Origin: Bacillus sp. EB600
GTDB lineage: Bacteria; Bacillota; Bacilli; Bacillales; Cytobacillaceae
Assembly (NCBI RefSeq): GCF_024494385.1
Contig: NZ_JAEVLT010000014.1
Location: forward strand, 50,217-114,216
DNA length: 64,000 bases
Reading direction: 5' to 3'
Shown here: positions 15,840 to 24,396 of the stretch, one piece after another
Layout: each line of letters opens with the position of its first letter
Numbering within the stretch: position 1 is the first letter of the stretch
The notes under the pieces: model-generated
Databases searched by the model: none
Seen by the model: the letters and a program-made list of their open reading frames with translations, nothing else
Told to the model about the DNA's origin: nothing
Program-made: the position numbers and the translations under genes

Positions 15840-16534
15840 GTAAGAAAATAGGTACACTTGTAATCTTATTAGTGGCCCTCTTCCTTTTGTTTTTCGGTAC
15901 ATATGATTTAATGAATTCACGAACATACCAATTATTTGGTGGATTAATAAGCCACGTCGATACAAACAAAAAAGTGGTTGCATTGACTTTTGATGATGGG
16001 CCAACAAATAATGTAAAAAAAATCCTTCCTCTTTTGGAAAAATATAGTGCAAAGGCCTCCTTTTTTGTTATCGGGAATGAATTGAAAAAGAATCCAAAGC
16101 TAGGGCAGGAAATCGTAAAAGCTGGGGATCAAATCGGAAATCATACCTTTTCCCATCAACGAATGGTTTTTAAAACACCCGCTTATATCAAAACTGAAAT
16201 AGAAAGAACAGACCGATTAATTAGGAAAACCGGTTATAAAGGAAAAATTGATTTTCGCCCGCCAAATGGAAAAAAACTTGTTGCCTTACCATATTATTTA
16301 ATGAAGCATCATCGAGATACCATTACCTGGAATCTTGAACCAGACACATATTATACCTCCATATCTGCTAAAGTCGATTATGTAAACCAAAGCGTAAAAC
16401 CTGGATCTATTATTTTACTTCATCCAATGTACGATCATACCGGAAATGAAATTAAAACTATAGAAGGAATCCTAGATACTTTGTCAAAAAAAGGTTACAC
16501 ATTTGTCACAGTTAATCAGTTGAAAACTAATTAA
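15836..16534 (+). CDS. Polysaccharide deacetylase (NodB domain), membrane-anchored
   Basis: A 232-residue carbohydrate esterase 4 protein with one N-terminal hydrophobic segment (residues 5-23), so the catalytic domain is outside the cell. Motifs are TFDDGP (catalytic base and metal Asp), NHTFSH (metal His pair), FRPPNG and LLHPMYDH. The last usually reads LLHD, so the distal motif is slightly altered. Likely substrates are peptidoglycan or N-acetylglucosamine polymers. Its ATG overlaps the leader ORF stop by four bases, and a terminator follows at 16599. Confidence 0.88.
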   Translation: MSKKIGTLVILLVALFLLFFGTYDLMNSRTYQLFGGLISHVDTNKKVVALTFDDGPTNNVKKILPLLEKYSAKASFFVIGNELKKNPKLGQEIVKAGDQIGNHTFSHQRMVFKTPAYIKTEIERTDRLIRKTGYKGKIDFRPPNGKKLVALPYYLMKHHRDTITWNLEPDTYYTSISAKVDYVNQSVKPGSIILLHPMYDHTGNEIKTIEGILDTLSKKGYTFVTVNQLKTN

Positions 16535-16598
16535 TATGAAACTTTGTCCTTCATATTCCCATTAAAGAATTTCTTTACAACAGTTATCGAACCAATAC

Positions 16599-16628
16599 AA
16601 AAGTACACTGTCCCCAGTGTACTTTTTT
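16599..16628 (+). terminator. Rho-independent terminator
   Basis: AAAAGTACACTG, TCCC loop, CAGTGTACTTTTTT: a perfect stem after the deacetylase gene. Confidence 0.85.
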
Positions 16629-16743
16629 GTGAATATTTCTATTTTAAACTAAGGGGGTATCCATTCCCATTTGGCTCCATTCTTCCCTAGCTAGTCCATA
16701 AAACCCGGTACCTTCAATTTACTCCTTATCCTGTTTGCAAAAA

Positions 16744-17553
16744 TTAAATTTGTTCGCATCTTTCTAGGTATGCTTCAATTTGTTGAATTAGGTTAAATAG
16801 TTCATTCCAAGAGCTTGAAGTATTAAGATCTTGGGAATGAGCAAGGTTGTTTCTCAATTTTTCTAATTCCTTAAAGAATACATTTCCTTTTTTCTTTGTT
16901 TCTATTTCCAAAAGCTCCCTTAGCTTTACTTCATTGACAATGATCTCTCTTTTATCACAAATCTGTAAACAATCGCTTAGTTCAATTGCTTCATTTCGTG
17001 ATTTTCTATCTAAAAATAGATTCTGAGCGTACTCTAATCGTTTTGAATGTAAATGATTTTGCCATGTGTTATTTGGAAAATATTCTTTTATAATTCTGTT
17101 AAGTTGCATCTCTAATAGTGATATTAAACCGAATAATAACATTCTAATTGGCTGTTTTTGAAGGTCTGCTAACGTAACCACCTTCGTTACCCTATTCCCC
17201 TCTAAAATAAAAATCCTTTCAGACTCTTTTAAAATATTTAGAGCTTGAATAAGCGGGGTAGCCTCTGAGACAATTTCAATTGGACTGAAGTTCCGATAAT
17301 AATCATTACACGAACCTTCATCTTTTAATTCTACCCTTAAAACATAACCAATTATAATACCCCCATCTTCAACACCAATCACATCATAATCCTTTGACAG
17401 CATATAGTTTTTGGTCCGAAGGGCATCATCTGTAAGGTTACATGTTTCTAATATTTCGGAAATAGAATTTACGTTTATATTTTGTTCATAAAGTGATCGG
17501 AGTTTTCGATACGAGCTTAATTTTTCTTTCTGAGATGCCGGGATTAAATTCAC
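16744..17553 (-). CDS. CBS-pair / HEPN-like domain protein
   Basis: A 269-residue soluble protein. Residues about 25-150 look like a CBS pair (VIGVEDGGIIIGYVLRVEL, ATPLIQALNILKESERIFI, RVTKVVTLADLQKQPIR), a nucleotide-sensing module. Residues about 150-265 are helical and end with LEKLRNNLAHSQDL, which contains the R-x4-H signature of HEPN-fold nucleases. GTG start after AAGGGGGC. No antitoxin-like partner is adjacent. It could be an adenosine-nucleotide-gated RNase or a non-catalytic HEPN. Assignment is from motif reading only. Confidence 0.65.
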   Translation of the reverse strand: MNLIPASQKEKLSSYRKLRSLYEQNINVNSISEILETCNLTDDALRTKNYMLSKDYDVIGVEDGGIIIGYVLRVELKDEGSCNDYYRNFSPIEIVSEATPLIQALNILKESERIFILEGNRVTKVVTLADLQKQPIRMLLFGLISLLEMQLNRIIKEYFPNNTWQNHLHSKRLEYAQNLFLDRKSRNEAIELSDCLQICDKREIIVNEVKLRELLEIETKKKGNVFFKELEKLRNNLAHSQDLNTSSSWNELFNLIQQIEAYLERCEQI

Positions 17554-17889
17554 TTATATGCCCCCTTAATTGAAGTGTACTCTATCTCTTAGATAACCAG
17601 CCTCGATACGCTTTTAAGTATGACTTATTAAAACATATATAATACGTCTACGCCATATTATTGCATTTTATCGTTTTTACCTTTTTTTCAAAATTTATCA
17701 TCTTTTAGTAAGACGCTTTTCTTAAATGTTTTAGACTAACATCTTAACCACGAAATATATCAGTTTTCCTAGTGAATATTAATAATATATTAATTTTTTG
17801 TCGATACTTGCATCTTCAATGCTTTTAATATTATACTTCCTTTATATGTTTATTTAAAAAAGTCACTTACATAAGGGGAAGAAAGAAAA
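17554..17889. other. AT-rich intergenic region between divergent genes
   Basis: 336 bases between the CBS-HEPN gene (-) and uppP (+). It is AT-rich with several promoter-like TATAAT-type hexamers but no open frame with a ribosome binding site, no long repeat and no convincing structured RNA. Confidence 0.5.
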
Positions 17890-18687
17890 ATGAGCGAACA
17901 TTTAATAGCCTTTATCTTGGGCATCGTCGAAGGTTTGACAGAATATTTGCCTGTATCATCCACCGGTCATTTGATTTTAGTCGGCAGTCTATTAGGATTT
18001 ACCGGGCCAAAAGCCAGTACTTTTGAGGTCATTATTCAACTAGGTTCCATGCTTGCTATTTTAGTATTGTATTTCAAAAGGTTTCTCTCACTATTAAATT
18101 TCAGTACAATCGGAAAGCCAGTAAAAAAATTAGATATTGTACATATCATTTTAGGGGTCATACCAGCAGCAGTAGTGGGACTTATCTTGCATGATTTCAT
18201 CAAATCTCAACTGTTTTCACCAAAGGTTGTTGTTGTGAGCCTTGTGGCGGGTGGTATTTTGATGATCTATGCTGAAAAAAAGCATCGCCCCTTCACAACG
18301 AATACAGTTGATGAATTGAGCTATAAACAAGCATTTATCATTGGACTCTTCCAATGTTTAGCAGTAATTCCTGGCTTTTCTCGTGCTGGTTCAACCATCT
18401 CAGGAGGCTTGCTGGCAAGAGCTGACCATAAAACGTCGGCCGAGTTTTCTTTTTTAGTAGCCCTTCCTATTATGGTAGGTGCAACAGGGTTAGATTTCAT
18501 TAAAAGTTTGCATTTTCTTCATTCAAGCGACATTCCGATGTTCTCGATTGGTTTTATCACTGCCTTTGTTGTCGCGATGTTAGTAGCTGTTGCTTTCCTT
18601 AAAGTATTAAGCAAAATTGGTCTCTCTGTTTTTGCTTATTATCGTTTTGCACTAGCTGTCTTGTTTACCGTATTTGTTATATTATAG
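17890..18687 (+). CDS. uppP: Undecaprenyl-diphosphatase UppP/BacA
   Basis: A 265-residue polytopic enzyme that dephosphorylates undecaprenyl pyrophosphate to recycle the lipid carrier for cell-wall synthesis; overexpression gives bacitracin resistance. Both signature regions are present: [17 protein letters not shown] (catalytic Glu and PVSSTGH) and [16 protein letters not shown] (catalytic Arg). Length and about eight membrane segments are normal. The ATG follows AAGGGGAAGAAAG. Monocistronic with a strong terminator. Confidence 0.96.
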   Translation: MSEHLIAFILGIVEGLTEYLPVSSTGHLILVGSLLGFTGPKASTFEVIIQLGSMLAILVLYFKRFLSLLNFSTIGKPVKKLDIVHIILGVIPAAVVGLILHDFIKSQLFSPKVVVVSLVAGGILMIYAEKKHRPFTTNTVDELSYKQAFIIGLFQCLAVIPGFSRAGSTISGGLLARADHKTSAEFSFLVALPIMVGATGLDFIKSLHFLHSSDIPMFSIGFITAFVVAMLVAVAFLKVLSKIGLSVFAYYRFALAVLFTVFVIL

Positions 18688-18735
18688 GTTTTCAAATCAT
18701 TATCCGTTATAGTATTTCGCATAATTGAAATAAAT

Positions 18736-18786
18736 AAAAGAGCCTGTCTTAAGGAGTGAATTTTACCTTAGGACAGGCTCTTTTTT
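18736..18786 (+). terminator. Strong rho-independent terminator after uppP
   Basis: AAAAGAGCCTGTC with AAGG pairs CCTT and GACAGGCTCTTTT, followed by a T-run. It may also serve the opposing small gene. Confidence 0.9.
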
Positions 18787-18810
18787 TAAACAATACGTTA
18801 CCATTTTTTA

Positions 18811-18951
18811 TTATTTGCTATTATTTTTACTTTCTCTTGCTGCTTTTTTCCTAGCTTTTTTACTTTGTGAAAGTTCTCCACCGAATTCCGTATCAGCTGA
18901 TTTACTTCCTCCGGTATGTGGTTGATTTCGATTGTCATTACGGTTTGTCAT
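18811..18951 (-). CDS. Small hydrophilic protein, minor-SASP-like
   Basis: A 46-residue, Asn/Lys/Ser-rich peptide with no hydrophobic segment (MTNRNDNRNQPHTGGSKS..., KKARKKAARESK near the end). A very strong AAAAGGAGGAAATAC site precedes the ATG. The composition and size resemble small spore or stress peptides of Bacillus, but no specific family is recognised. The uppP terminator lies just beyond its stop codon. The strong binding site is the main evidence for expression. Confidence 0.6.
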   Translation of the reverse strand: MTNRNDNRNQPHTGGSKSADTEFGGELSQSKKARKKAARESKNNSK

Positions 18952-19198
18952 TGTATTTCCTCCTTTTCATTGAACTTTAATTTTCCGTCAATTGATGATA
19001 AAGCCACAGTTCGAAGTAACTCTGAGAAAGAATGTTATTTCTTAAAAGACTTAAATTTCCAGTAGCTATATTTTATAGTTCCATTTTACTAAAAAGATTA
19101 TTCTTTTTTATTCTATTGGTTATTTTGATGGATACAATTAACCTTATCATCTAAAAATAAAATGAATGCTTCCTAAAAAAACTATAGGAGTAATATTT
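18952..19198. other. Intergenic region, no gene seen
   Basis: AT-rich, promoter-like sequence between divergent units. A 29-codon frame at 19199-19288 with an ATAGGAG site ends at the start codon of the broken gene at 19289, but its sequence looks random and I do not call it. Confidence 0.4.
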
Positions 19199-19288
19199 AT
19201 GGAATATAATAAGAAGCATCATTCCGGTAAGGCGCTTTTTTGTTATCAGTTAACCTTCAACTATTCAATTTATTTTAAGGAGAAATAA

Positions 19289-19835
19289 GTGGACAATCAT
19301 ACAGTAAATAAGCTTGTTCGGCGCTATAACAGTTATTTAGGTCAGTTTAATGTGAACTATAATTTTTTAATCAATCCCTGGATTTCCCCTATGTGGTCGT
19401 TTATTTTCCCAGGGTTTGGGCATATGTTACTAGGAATGTTTCTTGAAGGCTATATATTAATGATTTGGGAAATTATCGTTAATACAAATGCTCATCTAAA
19501 TGAAGCTATGCTGTACTCATTTACGGGGAAATTTGAGCTTGCTAAGATGCGCCTGCAATTTTCGGTACATTTTAGCTGTTTTGGGAGCGACGTATGGATA
19601 CATACTTAAATGGGGTCCAATTATATGGGGATTAATCGGATTAGGAATTGGCTTTGTACTAGGCCTCATTTTTGAATTAATTGTAAACAAAGAAAATTTT
19701 TCAAGAAAAAAAAGGACCAAAGGGGTGACAGAAGTAGTCGTGATGGTAAAGTGCTATGCTGGTCAAGTTGAAGCTGTTGAAAAAGTATTTTATGAAAACT
19801 TTGCCTTTGGAGTAGCCAAATTAAATCAAAGTTAA
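19289..19835 (+). pseudogene. Broken membrane-protein gene(s), frameshift or fusion junction near 19555
   Basis: Frame one starts with GTG at 19289 after AAGGAG and encodes a plausible protein (FIFPGFGHMLLGMFLEGYIL, LYSFTGKFELAKMR) until about 19550. Frame two then takes over with RYILAVLGATYGYILKWGP, IIWGLIGLGIGFVLG and a soluble tail TEVVVMVKCYAGQVEAVEK ending at 19835. Each frame loses sense where the other gains it. Either one gene carries an indel, or a deletion fused the start of one gene to the end of another; the change in character at the junction (soluble helix to membrane hairpin) slightly favours a deletion. Neither half is assigned a function. Confidence 0.65.
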
Positions 19836-19950
19836 ATAACAACAGCTGAAAGTATCTACCATTTTCCCAATAGACTGACTGAAGTGTTTCTATTTTTATT
19901 TGTTTGTGTCTTTCAACCCATATGACAACCATAGGTGTTTTTCTGAAAAG

Positions 19951-20002
19951 CCCCCAATTATGTATAACTATTTGCGTAGTTATACATAATCGGAGGCATC
20001 TT
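19951..20002 (-). terminator. Long palindromic hairpin, probable terminator
   Basis: ATTATGTATAACTA, a TTTGCG loop and TAGTTATACATAAT form a perfect 14-bp stem extended by GCCtCC/GGgGGC at its base. On the minus strand a short CTTTTC tail follows, so it can end the hydroxyacid dehydrogenase transcript. It is longer than ordinary terminators here. Confidence 0.55.
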
Positions 20003-20068
20003 CTCCTATATACAAATTCAAACGAGGACATCTTACCTTGTCTTAATGTTCATTAATGAAATATTGGA

Positions 20069-21016
20069 TTAGTATCCTATTGTAAAATCCGCAACATCAA
20101 TCATTTCTTCCCCCTTCACGTAAAGTTGATAGTTTTTAATAAATCGGTCGATGCTGCGGTCGAGAAAACGATCTGTCATTGCTGCCATATGCGGCGTAAG
20201 CAGAAGTCCGGGCAAATCCCATAAAGGTGAATCCTGCGGCAGTGGTTCCTGATGAAATACATCCAGCGCCATTCCTCTAATCCGGTTTGTTTGCAGGACT
20301 TTAATTGCTGCAGACTCATCCATCAGCTCGCCACGTCCTGCATTAATAACAACAGCTGTTGGTTTTAACAAGGACAGTTGTTCCTGCCCAATAAGATGAT
20401 AGGTTTGATTTGTTAATGGGAGGGTCAAAATCAAATAGTCCGCTTTCGGCAGCACTTCTGCTAATTGAACGATACGATAGACGCTATCAAAAAATTCACT
20501 CGCTGCGCCGGAACTGTTAACTCCGATCGTTTGCATATGAAAGGCTTGTGCCTTCCTTGCGATTTCCTTGCCAATATGGCCCATACCCAAAATGACCAGC
20601 GTACTTCCGGCTAGTTCGGTAGGAAAATCCAGACGATGCCATTTCTTTTCCTTTTGCAACTCCAAAAAACGATCCATCTTTCGTGTAAAATAAAGCATTG
20701 TTGAAAAGGCATACTCCGCAATTGGTTCGGCATGAGCCCCTTTTGAAGTTGTTACGATAATTCCCTTGTTTCGGACATAATCCTTGGGCAAATGATCGAA
20801 ACCAGTTGAACTTAGCTGAATCCATTTTAAATTGGTCATTTCATTAAACATCTCAACCGTTATTTCTTTTCCATAGGTAAAAAGAATCTCGATTTGTGAT
20901 AGATCAGGAACATCATGAAGATATTTAGCTAGTTTAACTTCATGCCTTCCATCAGTTACATTTTCCACTCTTTCTTTATGTATTTCCCCTGCTTGAATAT
21001 GTTGAATTAAAATCAT
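20069..21016 (-). CDS. D-2-hydroxyacid dehydrogenase (NAD-binding)
   Basis: A 315-residue oxidoreductase of the D-isomer-specific 2-hydroxyacid dehydrogenase family. The nucleotide-binding GMGHIGKEIARKA motif is near residue 143. The catalytic Arg is in NAGRGELMDE, the Glu in ALDVFHQEPLP and the His in LLTPHMAAMTD. Relatives reduce 2-ketoacids, glyoxylate or hydroxypyruvate. The ATG follows AAGGAGGGATACCC. Single gene with a palindromic terminator. Exact substrate not deducible. Confidence 0.9.
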   Translation of the reverse strand: MILIQHIQAGEIHKERVENVTDGRHEVKLAKYLHDVPDLSQIEILFTYGKEITVEMFNEMTNLKWIQLSSTGFDHLPKDYVRNKGIIVTTSKGAHAEPIAEYAFSTMLYFTRKMDRFLELQKEKKWHRLDFPTELAGSTLVILGMGHIGKEIARKAQAFHMQTIGVNSSGAASEFFDSVYRIVQLAEVLPKADYLILTLPLTNQTYHLIGQEQLSLLKPTAVVINAGRGELMDESAAIKVLQTNRIRGMALDVFHQEPLPQDSPLWDLPGLLLTPHMAAMTDRFLDRSIDRFIKNYQLYVKGEEMIDVADFTIGY

Positions 21017-21640
21017 GGGTATCCCTCCTTCTTTTTATAAAAATGCAGTTTTTAATCTTCTACTAATCTATATATTCCCTGGACATATCTGTCAAGAAAA
21101 AAAGATTATTTAAAGGCCATATCGCAAACCGTTTAGTTTTACTTCTGCCAAAGCTTGATAAAAAAGCTTATCAGATCTTCTAACGAAAATGATCACAGAA
21201 GGATCGAAACATTGTATATACAATTCAAGGAAAGATTAACTGTAAACCATCGGTAAAAAAGCCTGGGCAGGGTCGATGGAAATTCTATCAAATGGAGAGG
21301 TTTCATAGTTCTTTTTTCATTAAGCAGCCCCCTTTATTTTTCATAATGCTCTGCTAAACATTCCTATTGATTTCCGCTCCAATCAACATAGTGACAAAAT
21401 AAACAATGTGCTTTAACATAGCCTTTGAATAAAAAGAGCCAGCAAAGCAAACAATGCTCTCGCATTGGTCGCTTTACTGACTTTTCCAAGGCTCGTCGTC
21501 CTGCAAAGGAGATCGAGTGAACAAAGTCAATTTGGTCTAAGGATACATTACTAAAATATGCCGGTTATGCAGCAAGGCTTTTGCTGTCATCGGACTCTAA
21601 AGTTAAGTATAAAGTATTTATCTGAATTTTTAAATATTTA
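21017..21640. other. 624-base region without intact genes
   Basis: No open frame with a ribosome binding site is visible on either strand. Minus-strand translation near 21360-21420 gives a short stretch (HIVYFVTMLIGAEINRN) resembling the end of a YihY-type membrane protein. This and the neighbouring acyl-CoA dehydrogenase relic suggest decayed coding DNA rather than regulatory sequence. I see no IS ends or direct repeats. Confidence 0.45.
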
Positions 21641-21805
21641 TTATTGACCTAAAAATTGCTTTACGAGCTGGTGTTTTCCAATTTCTTTTCCAAATGTTTT
21701 GCGCTCGTGATAAACTTCACACTCGCTTCCAAGCTTGCTTCGATTAAACCAACCGCCCCTTCTGCAACGGTAAACCGGCCATTATCTAGTGCAGCCATCG
21801 CAAGT
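21641..21805 (-). pseudogene. Acyl-CoA dehydrogenase fragment (frameshifted)
   Basis: Minus-strand translation gives AMAALDNGRFTVAEGAVGLI then EASLEASV in one frame. In a second frame it continues YHERKTFGKEIGKHQLVKQF and stops. Together these match the segment before and after the conserved ERK-FGK motif of acyl-CoA dehydrogenases (the start of the C-terminal helical domain). Both the front and the rest of the about 380-residue enzyme are missing. A decayed relic, of interest only as evidence of gene loss. Confidence 0.75.
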
Positions 21806-21819
21806 TTGCATTTTATTGG

Positions 21820-22257
21820 TCAATCCTTCACTAATCCTCCTCTCAATTTAGTAACACCAAATTCAAGATATCCCTTTAAACAAGTCAGCATAAAAACCCA
21901 GCCTTCTTTATTATCTAGCAATTGATTGATTAACTCATCGTCGTCTTCTCTAAATCCTTCTTCACTAACTTCAATAATTGTACCCGTATGATCGATATTT
22001 TTTAGAGTAACCGTAACAATATGCCCGTCCCCATTTGCACCCCATCGGAATACAATTTTTTTATTTACTTTGATTTCTAGTACCTCTATATCAATTTGTG
22101 CATCGTATTCATCATATTTCACAGTAATTGTTTTGCCTTGTTCCCATCTTTCAGAACTAGATGAAAACCAAAAGTTACCAATCTTCGAAGGATCTACGAA
22201 GGCCTCGAATACTTCATTAGTTGGCTTTTCTATTTTAAATTTTGTAAGGTTGTTCAT
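21820..22257 (-). CDS. SRPBCC/AHSA1-domain protein
   Basis: A 145-residue START-like helix-grip protein of the activator-of-Hsp90-ATPase (AHSA1) type: TNEVFEAFVDPSKIGNFWF at the N-terminus, strands with GKTITVKYDEYD and KIVFRWGANGDG, and the C-terminal helix NKEGWVFMLTCLKGYLEFG. These proteins bind hydrophobic ligands; bacterial members are mostly of unknown role. ATG with GGAATG upstream. It lies just before the acyl-CoA dehydrogenase relic on the same strand. Confidence 0.85.
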   Translation of the reverse strand: MNNLTKFKIEKPTNEVFEAFVDPSKIGNFWFSSSSERWEQGKTITVKYDEYDAQIDIEVLEIKVNKKIVFRWGANGDGHIVTVTLKNIDHTGTIIEVSEEGFREDDDELINQLLDNKEGWVFMLTCLKGYLEFGVTKLRGGLVKD

Positions 22258-22346
22258 ATGCTAAATCATTCCTTTACAAATAATTAAGATCATTGCCACA
22301 TAACTTTGTAAATGCAGATTATGCTCATAATCAGCAGCTTTAATGT

Positions 22347-22736
22347 CTACTGATTGAGTAAGTCCGTACCATATGAGTTATCGATTGCACAAAGCCATTC
22401 GCCATGTGAATTTTTCTTAAACACATAGGTTGCCCTTCGATCCATAGAATATTCCGAATCCTGTTTATCGGCAGCAAGAATCGTTTGGGAAATAACTAAC
22501 ACTGTGTCTCCAGTTTCTAAAATAAGCATTTCTCCCTGTGTTGGTACAACACTGTTGTTGAAATATTTTGCAATGGCAATAAATGCTTTTTTGATTTTCT
22601 CTTTTCCTTGTACAATCATTCCAGGCTTAACAACCAGAATAGCATCATCAGCATAGTAATTCATCAGCGTTTCAAAATCTTCCTGCTTTATTGCTAGGTC
22701 ACATTTTTTGATAAGTTCTTTTATTTCGTGTTCCAT
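22347..22736 (-). CDS. SnoaL-like / NTF2-fold protein (YybH type)
   Basis: A 129-residue cone-shaped NTF2-like fold: N-terminal helices with [20 protein letters not shown], then strands [18 protein letters not shown] and [20 protein letters not shown]. Such DUF4440/SnoaL proteins can be ketosteroid-isomerase-like enzymes or ligand binders. The ATG follows TTGGGAGGAATT. Single gene; function not assignable beyond the fold. Confidence 0.82.
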   Translation of the reverse strand: MEHEIKELIKKCDLAIKQEDFETLMNYYADDAILVVKPGMIVQGKEKIKKAFIAIAKYFNNSVVPTQGEMLILETGDTVLVISQTILAADKQDSEYSMDRRATYVFKKNSHGEWLCAIDNSYGTDLLNQ

Positions 22737-22859
22737 ATAATTCCTCCCAATATCTAAAAAATTTCTGTTTCATATAATTTTTGTAAAGAAAAATAGCTAT
22801 TTTTTTTATAATTGAGCATATTAAAAACAATAAAATTTGAAAGCGAGATGAGATATATA

Positions 22860-23015
22860 ATGTCTAAACAAGGGATAACAAACATGGATCAAACGAGAGA
22901 GCAAATCGAGAAACAGGATAAAAGAAATGATATTGAATTAGGGAATGATTTTCAAATTGGAAACTCAAGTTCACAGAGCCAAAAAAAAAGCGGGCGTCAA
23001 GTAAATAAGAAATAG
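22860..23015 (+). CDS. Small hydrophilic protein
   Basis: About 51 residues if started at ATG 22860 (MSKQGITNMDQTREQIEKQD...), rich in Gln, Asn, Lys and Ser, with no membrane segment. A longer frame begins near 22812, but a GCGAGATGAGAT site favours 22860, or the internal ATG MDQTREQ. It is followed by a strong hairpin at 23057. The composition resembles small spore or stress peptides. Not recognised. Confidence 0.5.
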   Translation: MSKQGITNMDQTREQIEKQDKRNDIELGNDFQIGNSSSQSQKKSGRQVNKK

Positions 23016-23033
23016 CCCCAATCTATTCATAGT

Positions 23034-23609
23034 TCAAGAAAAAAAGACTTTTTGTAAGAAAAGGAGAGTGCAGTTCTTGTGCTCTCCTTTTCTATATAGA
23101 TATATTTTTCTAAGGCAAATATTGGTTGATTTTTTTTTCACTATTGGTACCCAAACTTCACATGTATAGTCCTGTGCTGAAGGATTGCCCGGAGGATAAA
23201 CTTCAAGAATTGTTGAGTTTGCTTGCTCAAAGCCTGTTGTTGGGAACCATTCCTGGTAGATTCTTGAGAATACGTTGACGATTGCATCCGGCATTGGACC
23301 TACAGAAGTAAACACTGCCCAATTAGCAGCAGGAATTACCCTCGTATCAAAGCCAGTCACAATTGAATGATTGACATCTTCTATGGCAATCATATAAGAA
23401 AATTGTTCCTTATCAGCTTCAAATTCCATGCTTATGCCAAGCATTTTTTTACTGTTATCGATGGAACAAATCTTTTCGCTTGTCCCATTAGCATTACATT
23501 GATCCCAAAATTCAGAAATACTCCTGTGATGTCCTTCATCTTTTGTCGATACTTTCGCTACCTTGCCTATAACCTTAAATGCTTCCTTTTGTATGATTCT
23601 GTAATCCAA
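23034..23609 (-). CDS. GyrI-like (AraC effector-binding) domain protein, abnormal C-terminus
   Basis: A stand-alone GyrI-like/AraC effector-binding fold: DYRIIQKEAFKVIGKVAKV, HHRSISEFWDQC, and the RVIPAANWAVFTSVGPMPDA, YQEWFPTTGF and CEVWVPIVKKK segments. Such domains bind small molecules. TTG at 23609 is chosen from the AAGGGAG site seven bases upstream. The family should end just after VWVPIVKK. Here the frame continues about 30 residues through a transcription terminator because of a nine-A run near 23131-23139; one more A would give a stop soon after. Confidence 0.75.
   Translation of the reverse strand: MDYRIIQKEAFKVIGKVAKVSTKDEGHHRSISEFWDQCNANGTSEKICSIDNSKKMLGISMEFEADKEQFSYMIAIEDVNHSIVTGFDTRVIPAANWAVFTSVGPMPDAIVNVFSRIYQEWFPTTGFEQANSTILEVYPPGNPSAQDYTCEVWVPIVKKKSTNICLRKIYLYRKGEHKNCTLLFLQKVFFS
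23057..23093. terminator. Bidirectional terminator hairpin
   Basis: AGAAAAGGAGAG ... CTCTCCTTTTCT forms a 12-bp perfect stem between convergent genes. The minus-strand GyrI-like reading frame runs through it, which suggests that frame is artificially long. Confidence 0.85.
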
Positions 23610-23669
23610 ATCCAAATCTCCCTTCAAAAATGGAATGAGATCTGTGAAAATACTTAGTTTTTGGCAATT

Positions 23670-23756
23670 CTACTTTCTAAATGACTTAACCAATAGGATC
23701 CCCATACCGAGAAGAATCACTATTATTACGATGGGGATTACTATATTCATTATCAT
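23670..23756 (-). CDS. 28-residue single-pass membrane peptide
   Basis: A short frame after AAGAGGG encodes MIMNIVIPIVIIVILLGMGI followed by a basic end KSFRK. It is one hydrophobic helix with a positively charged C-terminus. Such peptides are common in Bacillus as membrane regulators or type I toxins, but no antisense RNA or partner is recognised. Low certainty. Confidence 0.4.
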   Translation of the reverse strand: MIMNIVIPIVIIVILLGMGILLVKSFRK

Positions 23757-23799
23757 ATAATACCCTCTTCTTAAAGCACACATTACTAACCTCGTTTGT

Positions 23800-24198
23800 T
23801 TAGCGTTTACGCGTTATTGAAAAAGCTCTATCCAGTTTTTTAAATCCAATTCGTGGATAATAGTCAATTGCATTTGGTGCTGCAACCAATAACAATGTAA
23901 CTTCTTCACCTAGTTTTTCTTGTATCAAGCGAACAAGTTCTTTTCCTATTCCAATACGCTGATATTCAGCATCCACAGCAAGGTCTGACAAATAACAACA
24001 ATAGGAGTAATCGGTTATTGCTCTTGCTATGCCAATAAGTTGTCCATTGTTTCTCGCAGTCACTATAATGTCTGCGTGATCTACCATTCGTTGAATACGT
24101 TCTAAATCATCAACTGGTCGAGTAATCCCTGACTTTTTAAAGACATCAGCTACTTCAGAAGCATCAATCTTTTGAACAAATTCATATAGTATCGACAT
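23800..24198 (-). CDS. GNAT-family N-acetyltransferase
   Basis: A 132-residue acetyltransferase. The acetyl-CoA binding motif A is seen as LSDLAVDAEYQRIGIGKELV (QRIGIGKEL is the pyrophosphate loop). Preceding strand GQLIGIARAI and the final YPRIGFKKLDRAF are typical. The substrate is unknown. ATG after AAAGGAATGGG. Single gene. Confidence 0.88.
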   Translation of the reverse strand: MSILYEFVQKIDASEVADVFKKSGITRPVDDLERIQRMVDHADIIVTARNNGQLIGIARAITDYSYCCYLSDLAVDAEYQRIGIGKELVRLIQEKLGEEVTLLLVAAPNAIDYYPRIGFKKLDRAFSITRKR

Positions 24199-24396
24199 AC
24201 TCCCATTCCTTTCTTCAATCAGTATGTACTACAAAAATACATTCGATAGTCTGTATGTTCTATCCCGCTTTATTTGGGAAAAAGACGCATTACAATGAAG
24301 AAACACGCCCCTTTCTAAACTAATTCACCTCTCGAATACTCTTCTATAAATCTTCTTCAATGTAAAAACAAGGCAAGACTCCTTATTATGCAAATT

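Noticed and set aside
19199..19288. 29-codon frame before the broken gene at 19289
   Set aside because: Composition looks random despite a moderate ribosome binding site; its stop merely abuts the next start.
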